This document shows positions 1-8,786 of a stretch of 64,000 nucleotides of DNA, in pieces. Below the pieces are notes generated by a model. That model saw nothing but the letters and a program-made list of their open reading frames with translations, made no database searches and was not told where the DNA came from. The DNA is from Sphingomonas natans. GTDB lineage: Bacteria; Pseudomonadota; Alphaproteobacteria; Sphingomonadales; Sphingomonadaceae. The position numbers and the translations under genes are program-made. How positions within the stretch are numbered: the first letter of the stretch is position 1; every line of letters starts with the position of its first letter. Where the stretch lies: contig NZ_JAUOTP010000003.1 in NCBI RefSeq assembly GCF_030546695.1, positions 310,001 through 374,000 on the forward strand. Direction: 5' to 3'.

Positions 1-1
1 A

Positions 2-1111
2 TCGTACCGTCCACCGCCACTTCTGTCGCCCGCCTATTTGTCCGACGCCGAGACCTTTTATCTTCGCCGATTGACGGGAGAGGGGCGGCCCGAGCATCTG
101 ACCGACTGCCCATTCTACCGCGACCAGGCGGAGTTTGAGCGCCAGCAGCGCAAGCTCGATGCCAAGCCACTTGCACCCGTCGACGGCTACTTCGCAGCGC
201 TCAAACCCCTCGGCGAACACCTGGCGCAACAACCGATCAGCGATGCCGCCGACAATCGCGTCCGCGGTCCCTCGACGCCACGTCTCGCACGACTTCTTTG
301 GCAATTGATCGATGCCGCTGAGACAAACGTCATCGGCGCGATCGGGCACCGCCGTCGTCCATCAATCCGGTATGAATATGAGCGCCTGAGGGACGCGGCG
401 CGCGATCTCTGGATCGCGCCAGAGATCCCGCTCGCAGCGCATTTCTACACCCACCCCGACGATTTCCGGACCCAGAAGATTTATGCCCGGTTGCGCAAGG
501 CTGCGAAGGCATGGCCAGTCAATCATGAACCCCAAGCGTTCCTCGCCGCTTTTGCGCCCTCGGTAACCCGCCGAGAGATCATCCTTCCCGAGGCCGACCC
601 GATCATTATTGCCTCAGACATCGTCAAGCCGGCGGCAAAGAAAGTCGAACGCGGCCCTTATCTCGTGCTCGTCGCGATCGGAGAGCATGCTCAAGCCAGA
701 GGCTATGCGCCTGTGCGCGCCTACGCGCAGCCTGTCCAGGATGGTCGGCATTTTTCCCCGATCCATTCCAACGCAGAGCGGGCGCTCCAGGAACTGCTCA
801 TGCGGTTGCAATGGCTGCTGAACGACAAAGGCATCTCGACCCGCATCAAGAAGCCCGTCTTCGACCTCGACACTGAGTTGGGGCCATGTCGACCCGACTT
901 CATTGTGGATGTACTGGACCGCCGGACCCAGCGCAGACGGCTGCTCAATCTCGAGCTACTTGGATACGATGCCGAGACGTACTGCCGGTCGAAAGAAGTG
1001 ACGCTTCCCCGGTTGCGGCTGCGGGCGCCTGTCGTCGAAATCGAGGTTGCCGAGCTGGCCGATGAAGCCGCTCTGACGGATCGGCTGATGCTCGCTCTCA
1101 CGGGTGTCTAG
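2..1111 (+). CDS. 5'-truncated DUF1173-like plasmid protein
   Basis: The reading frame is open to the left edge, so the N-terminus is missing; a TTG at 38 is only an internal candidate start. About 370 codons are visible. The start has a Cys/His-containing segment (HLTDCPFYRDQ), the middle has a hydrophobic strand (GPYLVLVAIGE), and the C-terminus has RPDFIVDVLD followed by NLELLGYDAETY and a Lys. Those last features recall a PD-(D/E)XK-like nuclease core. The order of segments resembles DUF1173 proteins, which are common on conjugative plasmids. That assignment rests on remembered architecture, not on alignment. It lies upstream of the transfer genes on the same strand. Confidence 0.55.
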   Translation, partial: SYRPPPLLSPAYLSDAETFYLRRLTGEGRPEHLTDCPFYRDQAEFERQQRKLDAKPLAPVDGYFAALKPLGEHLAQQPISDAADNRVRGPSTPRLARLLWQLIDAAETNVIGAIGHRRRPSIRYEYERLRDAARDLWIAPEIPLAAHFYTHPDDFRTQKIYARLRKAAKAWPVNHEPQAFLAAFAPSVTRREIILPEADPIIIASDIVKPAAKKVERGPYLVLVAIGEHAQARGYAPVRAYAQPVQDGRHFSPIHSNAERALQELLMRLQWLLNDKGISTRIKKPVFDLDTELGPCRPDFIVDVLDRRTQRRRLLNLELLGYDAETYCRSKEVTLPRLRLRAPVVEIEVAELADEAALTDRLMLALTGV

Positions 1112-1162
1112 AAGTTCAAAATTCGCCCGAGACTTTGACGAGACCTGACGCTGCGCGGCGTT

Positions 1163-1330
1163 TCAAAAATGCCTGCAAGCACGGCGCTTCGCCTGCGACG
1201 TCAACCGGATCGCGACTTGGAATGTCCTCAAAAAGCGCTGAGCCGGATCCCGCACGGACGGGTCCGACAGCAGCGCTGCGACCTCGGACTCGACGGCTTC
1301 AAGCGCCGGCGAGGGGCCGCTGTGCGGCAT
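1163..1330 (-). CDS. Small hypothetical protein (55 aa)
   Basis: An ATG lies 3 nt after the stop of the upstream 74-aa gene, so the two are probably co-transcribed. The 55-residue product starts MPHSGPSPALEAVESEVAAL and ends in a basic segment (SQAKRRACRHF). The central part (DPSVRDPAQRFLRTFQVAIRL) reads as an amphipathic helix with codon use typical of this window. I do not recognise a family. The support is spacing, composition and position beside a conserved small gene of conjugative elements; a chance frame is possible. Confidence 0.4.
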   Translation of the reverse strand: MPHSGPSPALEAVESEVAALLSDPSVRDPAQRFLRTFQVAIRLTSQAKRRACRHF

Positions 1331-1333
1331 GGC

Positions 1334-1558
1334 TTAGGCAACTCTCTCGAGCCGTTTGAGCGCCTCATCTTCGCCAAGCTTCACAACTTGGCGGACGATT
1401 TTCGCCAGCTTCGCCGGCTCGATCGCGTCCGCTCCGACCTGTAATAACGCGGCGCCAATCTCGCCTGCGGCCTCCCGCCGAAGCTCGGCCTCGCGCGCAT
1501 CGAGAACCTCACGCTCGCCCCGCAAACGTGCCAACTTTTTAACAGCAGAATCTGCCAT
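1334..1558 (-). CDS. Small charged helical protein, DUF6437-like
   Basis: This 74-aa protein starts MADSAVKKLARLRGEREVLD. It is almost wholly helical and highly charged (AREAELRREAAGEIGAALLQ). The frame extends further upstream, but that part has non-coding composition, so the ATG at 1558 is chosen. The KLARLRxxxxxLDxxxxELRREAA pattern resembles small proteins annotated DUF6437 on sphingomonad plasmids and islands; this is from memory. It is transcribed away from the transfer region and shares the 0.7 kb intergenic space with the divergent RHH-traD-traI genes. A role in mobilisation or in regulating that space is plausible but unproven. Confidence 0.6.
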   Translation of the reverse strand: MADSAVKKLARLRGEREVLDAREAELRREAAGEIGAALLQVGADAIEPAKLAKIVRQVVKLGEDEALKRLERVA

Positions 1559-1881
1559 CGTCCGCCTCCATTTGGGGCCCAATGATGCCGTCAAGTGCGT
1601 CCCCAGACAACGGGAAATGTAAGACCAACGCCCGCAAGATACTGCTGCCGGCGGGACCTTCGTCGCGTGGCGCATGGACCTTTGATTGCGCTCTGCAGAA
1701 CCTCTGTTTCTCCGTCACGCGCTTCACGATCATCGCTGACAATTTCAGCTGACTTTGGGACCAAACATCGATGCACCGCGCCGCTTCGCAGGCGGCACGA
1801 CTCCTCTTCCCCATGATAATTATGCGGCATGTGAGCCGCTGGAACGCCCGTCCGGCCAGGACCGTTGGCTGCCGCTCGCGG

Positions 1882-1949
1882 GGCCGGAGAGCACTCCGGC
1901 CAAACGCTCCCCTGCGGGAGAGCGAGCTCGACAGGTCTCCCCTGGAGAC
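1882..1949. repeat. Three consecutive short hairpins
   Basis: First hairpin: GGCCGGAG (1882-1889) and CTCCGGCC (1894-1901), perfect 8-bp arms with a 4-nt loop. Second: CTCCC (1907-1911) and GGGAG (1916-1920) with a 4-nt loop. Third: GTCTCC (1935-1940) and GGAGAC (1944-1949) with a 3-nt loop. Three stems within 68 bases in a non-coding region between divergent mobilisation genes suggest a structured transfer origin or a terminator/attenuator. No T-run follows any of them. Confidence 0.5.
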
Positions 1950-2094
1950 TGGGTACCCCCGACTCCTGGGCGAACTTGAAGAGCCCAGAAGGGGCACACC
2001 CTATGCAGCGTGGCAGCGGCTTGGAAGTAACGTAAACTCCTGAGAACACAGCCGCCTTTCGAAGCTGCTCGTTTCGGCAAATCGTCCTACATTT

Positions 2095-2135
2095 CGTCAT
2101 ACGTCGTACACGCCGTAGCCACCGTGTCATACACG
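2095..2135. promoter_or_regulatory. Paired GTCATAC palindromes, candidate operator
   Basis: CGTCATACG (2095-2103) and CGTGTCATACACG (2123-2135) share the core GTCATAC with CAT at the centre. The centres lie 30 bp apart, about three helical turns, so both would face one side of the DNA. They lie 113-150 nt upstream of the RHH gene. RHH proteins bind tandem palindromic sites as dimers of dimers, so autoregulation or relaxosome nucleation is a reasonable inference. Confidence 0.4.
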
Positions 2136-2247
2136 ACCCGCCTACCGGGGCGCTCTGCAGCATTGAGGATCCCGACCTCCTGTGGTAAGAAAGAGGCGCT
2201 TTTCGAAGACCGGACCAGGCAGCCACAGCATAACGCTAAGGCTTGCT

Positions 2248-2559
2248 ATGGACGATCGATCCAACAACGTTGTCCTCACGGTGCGGCTTTCGCCCGCCCT
2301 GAGCGGGCGGCTTATCGCCCTCGCTGACACGCAGAAGACCACCCGAAGCGCGCTCGTCCGGCATCTGATCGAACGCGCCCTGAGCGGCGATCCGGTCACG
2401 GTCCAGAACCTCGAGAAGTCGCTCCGCTTTATCCACATCGCGATCGACGCGCTGCTCCGTCACCACCCTCAGGTTGGCATCCGCGACGAGGTGCTCCGCA
2501 TCCAGAAAGCCGTGGCGACCCACATCGAGTCCACGCCGATCTTGGAGGGCAGGCCATGA
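2248..2559 (+). CDS. Ribbon-helix-helix relaxosome/regulatory protein
   Basis: The 103-aa product has a beta strand (NVVLTVRLS) then two helices (PALSGRLIALADTQKTTRSA, LVRHLIERAL), the CopG/MetJ-Arc arrangement of RHH proteins. The C-terminal half (FIHIAIDALLRHHP, then EVLRIQKAVATHI) may aid oligomerisation or contact partners. ATG 2248 is chosen over an upstream GTG (2182) because RHH domains usually begin close to the first strand. Its stop overlaps the traD ATG (ATGA), so it is translationally coupled to the coupling protein. Position suggests a TraY-like DNA-bending accessory to TraI and an autorepressor. Confidence 0.65.
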   Translation: MDDRSNNVVLTVRLSPALSGRLIALADTQKTTRSALVRHLIERALSGDPVTVQNLEKSLRFIHIAIDALLRHHPQVGIRDEVLRIQKAVATHIESTPILEGRP

Positions 2560-4964
2560 AGCGGAATCTCAAGAATTTCACCCGTGGAAGTCAGCTCCTC
2601 GAGAATTTCGGGATGATGTTTGCAGCGGGCTTCAAGCTGCCCGCCTGGATCGCGATCATCGCCTTCACGCTGTCCGCCTGGTGGCACTGTTCGACCATGC
2701 TCAGCGAACACAGCCAGTACCTCGGATTGATGCACGTCGAGGCCAGCATTTATCGCTGGTTCCAGTTCGATCCGGACAAGGCCGTCAACATCCAGACCGG
2801 CGGCGGCACTATTCGCCTAACATGGGGAACGGTGCTGGATTACCCCCCGATGGTTCATGCGTGGGCGGAGGTAGTCGCAGTTCTTTGGCGCGCGTTCTGG
2901 ACCGTTGTGGTCGCGCTCGTGCCGCTGTTCGTTTTCTATTATTGGTACGCGGTCCGGTTCGGCTGCAAAGCCAAGCAGCGGGACCATATTGGTGGCGCAC
3001 AGCTCGCTTCCTACCTCGATCTCCGCCGGCTTATCGACATCCGGAACCGGCCCCAACGGTCGAAGGATATGAAGGCAGCCTTCGGGTCGACCTGGCCGCT
3101 TCAATCGCGCCTGGCAACGACGGCAGAGCTCGATGCCGCGGGTATCTATCGTCCATATCAGATCGCTGGAATACCGTTCCCCTATCGCCTTGAGCAGAGC
3201 CACGCGATGCTGATCGGGACGACCGGGACGGGCAAGACGGTCGAGCTGTCCTCCCTCGTCACCCAGGTCCGCGAGCGGAACCACCGGGCGGTCATATTCG
3301 ACCTCACCGGTGCCTTCATCGAACGCTTTTACGACGAGGAGCGGGACGTGATCCTGAACCCCTTGGACGCCCGCTGCCCGCAATGGTCGATCTTCAACGA
3401 ATGCGACACTGAAGCCGAGTTCACGACGGCGTGGGAAGCCCTTGTTCCGCATGATGGAGGAGGCAGCGATCCGTTCTGGGTTCAGGCCGCACGCATGCTT
3501 GGCGTCGAAACATGCCTGAAGCTCAAGGCGGAGGGCCGGACATCCAATGGTGCGCTCTACCGGGAGTTGATGACGGCCGATCTGAAGCACGTCCACAAGC
3601 TCGTAGAACGGACGCTTGCTGACCCGATCACTGCTCCCGAGGCGGCACGCATGGCCGAGTCCGTGCGTGCCGTTCTGAACACAAATGCCAAGCCGATCCG
3701 GCTCCTGCCGGACGAGGGTCCTTCCTTCTCGATCAAAACCTGGATGATGGACGACGACGGCTCGGGCGGGGTCCTCTTTCTGTCCTCGCGCTACGTCGAC
3801 ATGGCCGTTGCGCGGACGATGCTGACGACCTGGTTGGACACGGCGCTCAATACCCTCATGACGATGCCGAAGACCCGCGACGTTCGCATGTGGTTTCTGG
3901 TCGACGAGCTCGGGGCGTTGCATCGGCTGACGGCGCTAGAAAAGGGCCTGCAGACCGCACGGAATTACGGTGGGGCCATCGTCCTGGGGGTGCACGCTTT
4001 CGGTAAGCTCGCCGAGACCTACGGCCAGAATGTCGCGCAGACACTAGCATCGCTCGCGCGGACGAAGCTGCTGCTTGCGACCGACGACCGGCCAACCGCC
4101 GTGTTCGAATCGGACAGCATCGGCCACCGGCAGTTCCGTGAGATGGAGGAAGGCTACAGCTACGGGTACGACAACCTTCGCGACGCAGTCACTTTAACTC
4201 CCCGCCGCAACCTCGAACCGCTCGTCCTCCCCGACGACATCATGAACCTCGAAAACTTGCATGGATATCTCAAATTCCCGTCTGGCTTCCCTGCCGCAGC
4301 GGTGCGCCTCCAATACATAGACTACCCCCACATTGCGGAAGGTTTCGTTCTGCGCGCGATCGCGCTCCCGCCCGAACTGACGCCGCAGCCGACGGCCGCG
4401 CCGTCGGCGGACGCTGGCAGTGCTAGTGCTGGAAAGAACGGGGAGGGGGCCCTTTCAGGTAGCAACCCGGACGGTGGTCAGGGCATCCAGGACGATCCGC
4501 CGACGGGCAGTGGATCGACGCCACCTGAGCAGGTGCTCGAACCCAAGCGCGAGAGCGCCGGCGATCAAGCTGATACGAGCGTGGAGAACGCGACTGCATG
4601 GTTGAACGCGCGGCTGCCCACGACGTCGATGCCGCCCGTCGCGCAGGCTGAGACAATCGACTCTCGGTTGGGCGCCGACGGCTCCGACGATGCGCTCGAT
4701 GGGTCCGCCGTTGGACGGCGGAATGACACTGGATCCGGCTCTGCAGAACTGCCCCAGCGACGTAACGGCAATGCGATAGAGCGCGTGTCCCCGACGCGCG
4801 CGTCGGCCAGCAAACGGCAAGGACCGAGTGACGCCGATTTATCCCAGCAGGAGTTGCGGCTGGCGTTCGTCACCAAGGCGGAAGTCGAGCATCATCATCA
4901 CGATCACCATCCGCCTGCCGCGATTCCGGACGGGCTGGCAGACTCGATGGGGATTGGCGACTGA
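2556..4964 (+). CDS. traD: Type IV conjugative coupling protein TraD
   Basis: The 802-aa VirD4/TraD-family ATPase sits in the inner membrane and passes the relaxase-DNA complex to the secretion channel. Two N-terminal membrane segments lie near residues 27-45 and 104-131. Walker A is GTTGTGKT (221-228) and Walker B is FLVDE (447-451). The C-terminal 200 residues are low-complexity and Gly/Ser/Pro/Asp-rich, as in F TraD tails that contact TraI. The tail also carries a natural His cluster (EHHHHDHH) near the end. The gene overlaps the RHH gene by 4 nt, and its TGA shares one base with the traI ATG, so the three form one operon. Confidence 0.95.
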   Translation: MKRNLKNFTRGSQLLENFGMMFAAGFKLPAWIAIIAFTLSAWWHCSTMLSEHSQYLGLMHVEASIYRWFQFDPDKAVNIQTGGGTIRLTWGTVLDYPPMVHAWAEVVAVLWRAFWTVVVALVPLFVFYYWYAVRFGCKAKQRDHIGGAQLASYLDLRRLIDIRNRPQRSKDMKAAFGSTWPLQSRLATTAELDAAGIYRPYQIAGIPFPYRLEQSHAMLIGTTGTGKTVELSSLVTQVRERNHRAVIFDLTGAFIERFYDEERDVILNPLDARCPQWSIFNECDTEAEFTTAWEALVPHDGGGSDPFWVQAARMLGVETCLKLKAEGRTSNGALYRELMTADLKHVHKLVERTLADPITAPEAARMAESVRAVLNTNAKPIRLLPDEGPSFSIKTWMMDDDGSGGVLFLSSRYVDMAVARTMLTTWLDTALNTLMTMPKTRDVRMWFLVDELGALHRLTALEKGLQTARNYGGAIVLGVHAFGKLAETYGQNVAQTLASLARTKLLLATDDRPTAVFESDSIGHRQFREMEEGYSYGYDNLRDAVTLTPRRNLEPLVLPDDIMNLENLHGYLKFPSGFPAAAVRLQYIDYPHIAEGFVLRAIALPPELTPQPTAAPSADAGSASAGKNGEGALSGSNPDGGQGIQDDPPTGSGSTPPEQVLEPKRESAGDQADTSVENATAWLNARLPTTSMPPVAQAETIDSRLGADGSDDALDGSAVGRRNDTGSGSAELPQRRNGNAIERVSPTRASASKRQGPSDADLSQQELRLAFVTKAEVEHHHHDHHPPAAIPDGLADSMGIGD

Positions 4965-7900
4965 TGCTGTCCATGGCGTCCGTGCGCTCGGCCGGAGGGT
5001 CTGCGAAGTATTTCGCGGCGGACAATTATTACACCAACGAAGCCGCCACCGAGGCGAGCGAATGGATCGGTGCGGGCTCGTTTCAGGCGGGCCTGAGCGG
5101 GCCGCCGACCCAGGAAGACTTTCGCGCTGTTCTGGAGGGCAAGATGCCCGACGGATCTGTCATTCCCACCGGTGCGAACGGCAAGCGTGCCTATGGATCT
5201 GACTTCACCTTTTCAGCGCCGAAAAGCGTCTCGCTGCTCGCCCTCGTTGGCGGCGATACTCGCTTGGTCGAAGCTCATCAGCAGGCCGTGAAGGAAGCAA
5301 TCGGTTGGGCGGAGAAGAACCTCGCGCAGGCGCGGGTGCAGGGTCCCGACGGCGTCATGCGCCCGGTCAAGACGGGCAATCTCGTGGTCGGTCTGTTCCT
5401 CCACGATACGAACCGGGAGCAGGAACCGCAGCTCCATAGCCATACCGTGATCGCGAACGCGACCCGCGATCATGACGGCAAATGGCGCGCGCTCGACAAC
5501 CGCCCGCTCTGGGCCGCCAACACACTGCTCGGGTCCATCTACCATGCGAGCCTTCGCAACAAGATCGCCGCGCTGGGTTACATCACCGAGCCATTGGGGA
5601 AGCATGGCACCTTCGAAATCAGCGGCATCGGGCGGGAACTCATTCAGGCCTTCTCTACCCGGCGCGAGCAGATCCTCGCGGCGATCGCTGATCGGCGGCT
5701 GACGCCCGCGCAGCAAGACCTGCATACGCTGCAGACCCGCGGGGAGAAGGCCGAGGTCGAAGATCGCGGCAAATTGTATCAGGAGTGGCGGGACAAAGCT
5801 GCGACACATGGCGTCGACCTCGCGGCTTTGGCCGATCGAGCGGCAAGTCCCACCTCGCTCCCCCAACCCGTCTGGGGGTCCGCTGGCGCTGGCCTCAATG
5901 CCGTCGCTGCGAAGGCGCGGGCGCTCGCCTCCTTCTTCGCAGACCGGCTTGGAATGGACAAAACCGACCCACTCATGCCGCCTTCAAGGTCGCATTGGCC
6001 GGCCACGCCCGAGAAGCTGGCGACCGCGCAGTCGGTTGCGTCAGCGATCCGACATCTGTCGGAGCGCGAGGCCGGCTTCACGATCCATGACATCTACAGG
6101 ACTGCGCTCAACTTCGACCTGCCGGGGGTGTCGATCGAGGGGATCGAGCGGCGCGTGGCCGAGCTGGTGAACCAGAAGGTCGTTTTCCGCGGTACCGGCA
6201 AATACGAGGGGTACATGACCACCGCGCAGGCGATCTCGATCGAACGCGCGATCATGCAGGAGGCCAAGTCGGGCGTCGGTGCCGATCGGCCGCTGATGGC
6301 GCCAGACGTCGCGGAGGAGCGCTTGCAAGCGGCGGCCATGCACATCCACGGATTTCACCTGAACGCCGGGCAGCTTGCTGCCGGCCGCCAGGTCCTATCG
6401 ACGCGTGACCGCGTGATCGCGATTCAGGGCGTTGCCGGCGCGGGTAAATCCACCGCCTTGCTGCCGCTTCGTGACGTACTCAAAGAGGAGGGCAAGTCGC
6501 TCGTCGTGATGTCGTTCATGAACGAGCTCGTGCAAGGCGCCAAGGATGCAGGCATCGAGGCGCGGACCATCGACAGCTTCGTCGGTACCCATCAGCACCT
6601 GCTCGATCCGGGCGCTGATCGGGCCCGGATCGATAAAGCGCGCGACACTTACAGGGATACGGTGTTCATCATCGACGAGGGCTCGATGACGTCGAACGTC
6701 AGCCAGCTCAAACTCAATCGGTTGGTCAACCTGCTCCAACTCCGGATGCCCAACATGGGCGACGAACGACAGCTCGGCGCGATTTCAGCCGGCAAACCCT
6801 TTGAAATAATGCAGCGGCTCGGGCTCGAGACCGCCCACATGCCCGAGAACCTGCGCGCCACGACCGACAATATGAAGCGGGTGAACTTTCATCTTTACGA
6901 TCGCGAGCCGGAGCGAGCGTTCGTCGCACTCAGCCCCTATGTCGTTATCGCCCCCGATAGCATCGCGGAGACCGCGACCTCCGCATGGCTCGCGCTGTCG
7001 CCCGAGATGCGCGAGCAGACCGGACTTTATGCCGATGGGCGAGCCCTGAAGGCCGAAGCCAACGCGCTGGTCCAGCAAGGCCTGCTCAACGAAGGGTCGA
7101 TTGGCGTCGAAAGCGTCAAGATCGAGATTCTGGACCGCGAAAGTCTTAGCCAGGAGGAAATCCGCTACCCAGGAAGCTATCGGCCCGGGCAGACGGTCAT
7201 CGTCAATCGCCAGATTCGCAGCAGTCGCCTGTGGGAGGGCGAATATACCGTCGGCCGCGTCGACAAGGCCAGTGGGAGCGTGTCGCTGCAGATGAGCCGG
7301 CTTGGTCGCTCAAAGCAGCTTCTGCCGCAGAAGATCCGTCCCGATGGTACCAAGCCTTCGCCGATCGATATCTACGAGGCGCGGGAGCTGACGCTGCACA
7401 GAGGTGACCGGATCCGTTTTGGGAGCACCGACAAAACGCGAGGCATCTGGACCGCACAGCAGGCAAGGGTCATTGATTTTAGCGAGACCGGCGTCACGCT
7501 CGAGATCGGCGCGGGGACACAGATTAAGCTGCCGCTCGGAGATCCAATCCTGCGTCGCATCGACCTCGCCTATGCGCAGAACGTGCACATGTTGCAGGGG
7601 AAGACCGATACGCACGCGATCGCGATGCTCGATAGCCGCAATACGAAACTTGTCACCCAGCGCGCGCTCCTGGTTGCTGCGACCCGCGTCCGCGAAAGCC
7701 TGATTCCGGTGATGGATGACAAGGATCGCTACATCCGGCTTATCAAGGAGAACACCGGCGACAAGACCTCGGCGCTCGAGGTGATCGGCGAGGTGCCCGA
7801 CCGGAGCAGGAGCCGCACGACGCATCGCCCAGGGGACGGGTCGTTGGGCGACGGAGGGCAAGAAAGGCCGGAGCTGCCAGCAGATGCGTGGGAGCGTGCG

Positions 7901-8164
7901 GCTGCGGCGTTCTTCGATGGCGCAGGCCCTGGCTCGCTAAGTGCCGGCGAACCGGCGGCAGGGGCACTGACATCGGCCGACGCCGCAGGCGAGACGAAGC
8001 GAGCGCCGCGTGCGCCGGGTTCGGAGGGTGGCGCCAAGCCGGCACCCGATCGATCCAACGGGAAGGGCACGCCAGGCACCGCGGACAGCAGCCGGAAACC
8101 GGAGCTGGAGAAACACGTCGGTGATGGCGACGCGCGACCTCGGCAGATCGAATTGGATCTATGA
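4964..8164 (+). CDS. traI: MobF conjugative relaxase-helicase TraI
   Basis: The 1066-aa protein has an N-terminal TrwC/MobF relaxase domain. Candidate catalytic tyrosines are Y22-Y23 and the metal triad is H147, H158 and H160 (HSHT). A RecD-like helicase follows, with Walker A GVAGAGKS (488-495) and Walker B FIIDE (567-571), then GDERQL. It would nick oriT, bind the 5' end and unwind the strand. It is shorter than F TraI (about 1750 aa) and nearer TrwC in plan. After FEIMQRLG the usual RQ-type helicase motif appears as MPENLRA, a possible divergence. The last 110 residues are disordered and acidic. Its stop overlaps the next gene's ATG. Confidence 0.95.
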   Translation: MLSMASVRSAGGSAKYFAADNYYTNEAATEASEWIGAGSFQAGLSGPPTQEDFRAVLEGKMPDGSVIPTGANGKRAYGSDFTFSAPKSVSLLALVGGDTRLVEAHQQAVKEAIGWAEKNLAQARVQGPDGVMRPVKTGNLVVGLFLHDTNREQEPQLHSHTVIANATRDHDGKWRALDNRPLWAANTLLGSIYHASLRNKIAALGYITEPLGKHGTFEISGIGRELIQAFSTRREQILAAIADRRLTPAQQDLHTLQTRGEKAEVEDRGKLYQEWRDKAATHGVDLAALADRAASPTSLPQPVWGSAGAGLNAVAAKARALASFFADRLGMDKTDPLMPPSRSHWPATPEKLATAQSVASAIRHLSEREAGFTIHDIYRTALNFDLPGVSIEGIERRVAELVNQKVVFRGTGKYEGYMTTAQAISIERAIMQEAKSGVGADRPLMAPDVAEERLQAAAMHIHGFHLNAGQLAAGRQVLSTRDRVIAIQGVAGAGKSTALLPLRDVLKEEGKSLVVMSFMNELVQGAKDAGIEARTIDSFVGTHQHLLDPGADRARIDKARDTYRDTVFIIDEGSMTSNVSQLKLNRLVNLLQLRMPNMGDERQLGAISAGKPFEIMQRLGLETAHMPENLRATTDNMKRVNFHLYDREPERAFVALSPYVVIAPDSIAETATSAWLALSPEMREQTGLYADGRALKAEANALVQQGLLNEGSIGVESVKIEILDRESLSQEEIRYPGSYRPGQTVIVNRQIRSSRLWEGEYTVGRVDKASGSVSLQMSRLGRSKQLLPQKIRPDGTKPSPIDIYEARELTLHRGDRIRFGSTDKTRGIWTAQQARVIDFSETGVTLEIGAGTQIKLPLGDPILRRIDLAYAQNVHMLQGKTDTHAIAMLDSRNTKLVTQRALLVAATRVRESLIPVMDDKDRYIRLIKENTGDKTSALEVIGEVPDRSRSRTTHRPGDGSLGDGGQERPELPADAWERAAAAFFDGAGPGSLSAGEPAAGALTSADAAGETKRAPRAPGSEGGAKPAPDRSNGKGTPGTADSSRKPELEKHVGDGDARPRQIELDL

Positions 8165-8784
8165 TGCCGCTGGCCGCACGATTAGTCACCCATGCGATGC
8201 TCGCAGCCATAGCGGTCGTCCATAGCCCAGCGTCAGGCGCCGCTGCATCGTGCCTGTTGGTAGGCGATTCCACAGTGGTTGGCACCGCCAGAGCACTGCG
8301 CAACGCCTTCAACCTCCAGTGTGAAACGCAAGCTCGAGAGCGGGTTACGACCGCCGCCATCCTCAGATGGCCTGCATCGACGGCGCGCCACCGGATTGCC
8401 GTCATCGGCGCCGGATCGAACGATGCCGGCGGTCCGAAGTTGTCCCGAAACCTGGCTGTGCTGCGCGCCGCGATCCACGCCGACCAAGTGATTTGGCTGA
8501 AACCCTACGAGCCACGGGCAAGTGCCATAGTCGCTGGGCTGGCAAGCGTGCGGGGAGACTTCGCCATTGATCTCGCCCGTTTCCCGTCGCGCGATCGGGT
8601 TCATCCGGGGAACTACATTTCGGTTGCGCGCGCGATCGAGGTCCTCGCCAATGCGCCATTCAACGGGGCGACCTTGAACCCGACATCGTCCCGTGGACGC
8701 TCCTTTCTGTCGAATGCTCTTCCCGTTTCGCCCCACGCGCGCCGCGCCGACATCATCACTGCCAGCAACGACCAAGGTGGATAG
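8161..8784 (+). CDS. Exported SGNH/GDSL-like hydrolase
   Basis: The 207-aa protein has a hydrophobic N-terminus with likely cleavage near ASGAAA. SGNH hallmarks are visible: GDS (35-37, nucleophile Ser), GSND (85-88, Asn block) and SRDRVHP (143-149) with the Asp-x-x-His pair. The full set suggests an active periplasmic esterase, possibly acting on peptidoglycan or acylated sugars near the transfer channel; the substrate is inferred only. It starts inside the end of traI (ATGA), so it is coupled to the relaxase. A divergent copy follows directly. Confidence 0.65.
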   Translation: MMPLAARLVTHAMLAAIAVVHSPASGAAASCLLVGDSTVVGTARALRNAFNLQCETQARERVTTAAILRWPASTARHRIAVIGAGSNDAGGPKLSRNLAVLRAAIHADQVIWLKPYEPRASAIVAGLASVRGDFAIDLARFPSRDRVHPGNYISVARAIEVLANAPFNGATLNPTSSRGRSFLSNALPVSPHARRADIITASNDQGG

Positions 8785-8786
8785 TT

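Larger units (their letters stand above)
1559..2247. other. Non-coding divergent region, candidate oriT
   Basis: About 690 bases lie between the divergent DUF6437-like gene and the RHH-traD-traI genes. Open frames here have poor coding character. The region holds three short hairpins in a row (1882-1949) and two related palindromes with a GTCATAC core (2095-2103 and 2123-2135). MobF relaxase systems usually carry oriT beside the relaxase and its DNA-binding accessory gene, so this is the likeliest oriT in the window. No nic site can be named from sequence alone. Confidence 0.45.

Noticed and set aside
1595-2226. Several 70-210 aa frames in the left non-coding region
   Set aside because: They conflict in frame and strand and lack ribosome sites; hairpins and palindromes fit the region better.
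2474-3193. A 239-aa plus-strand frame overlapping the traD start
   Set aside because: It is out of frame with traD, which shows clear motifs; the composition is a shadow.
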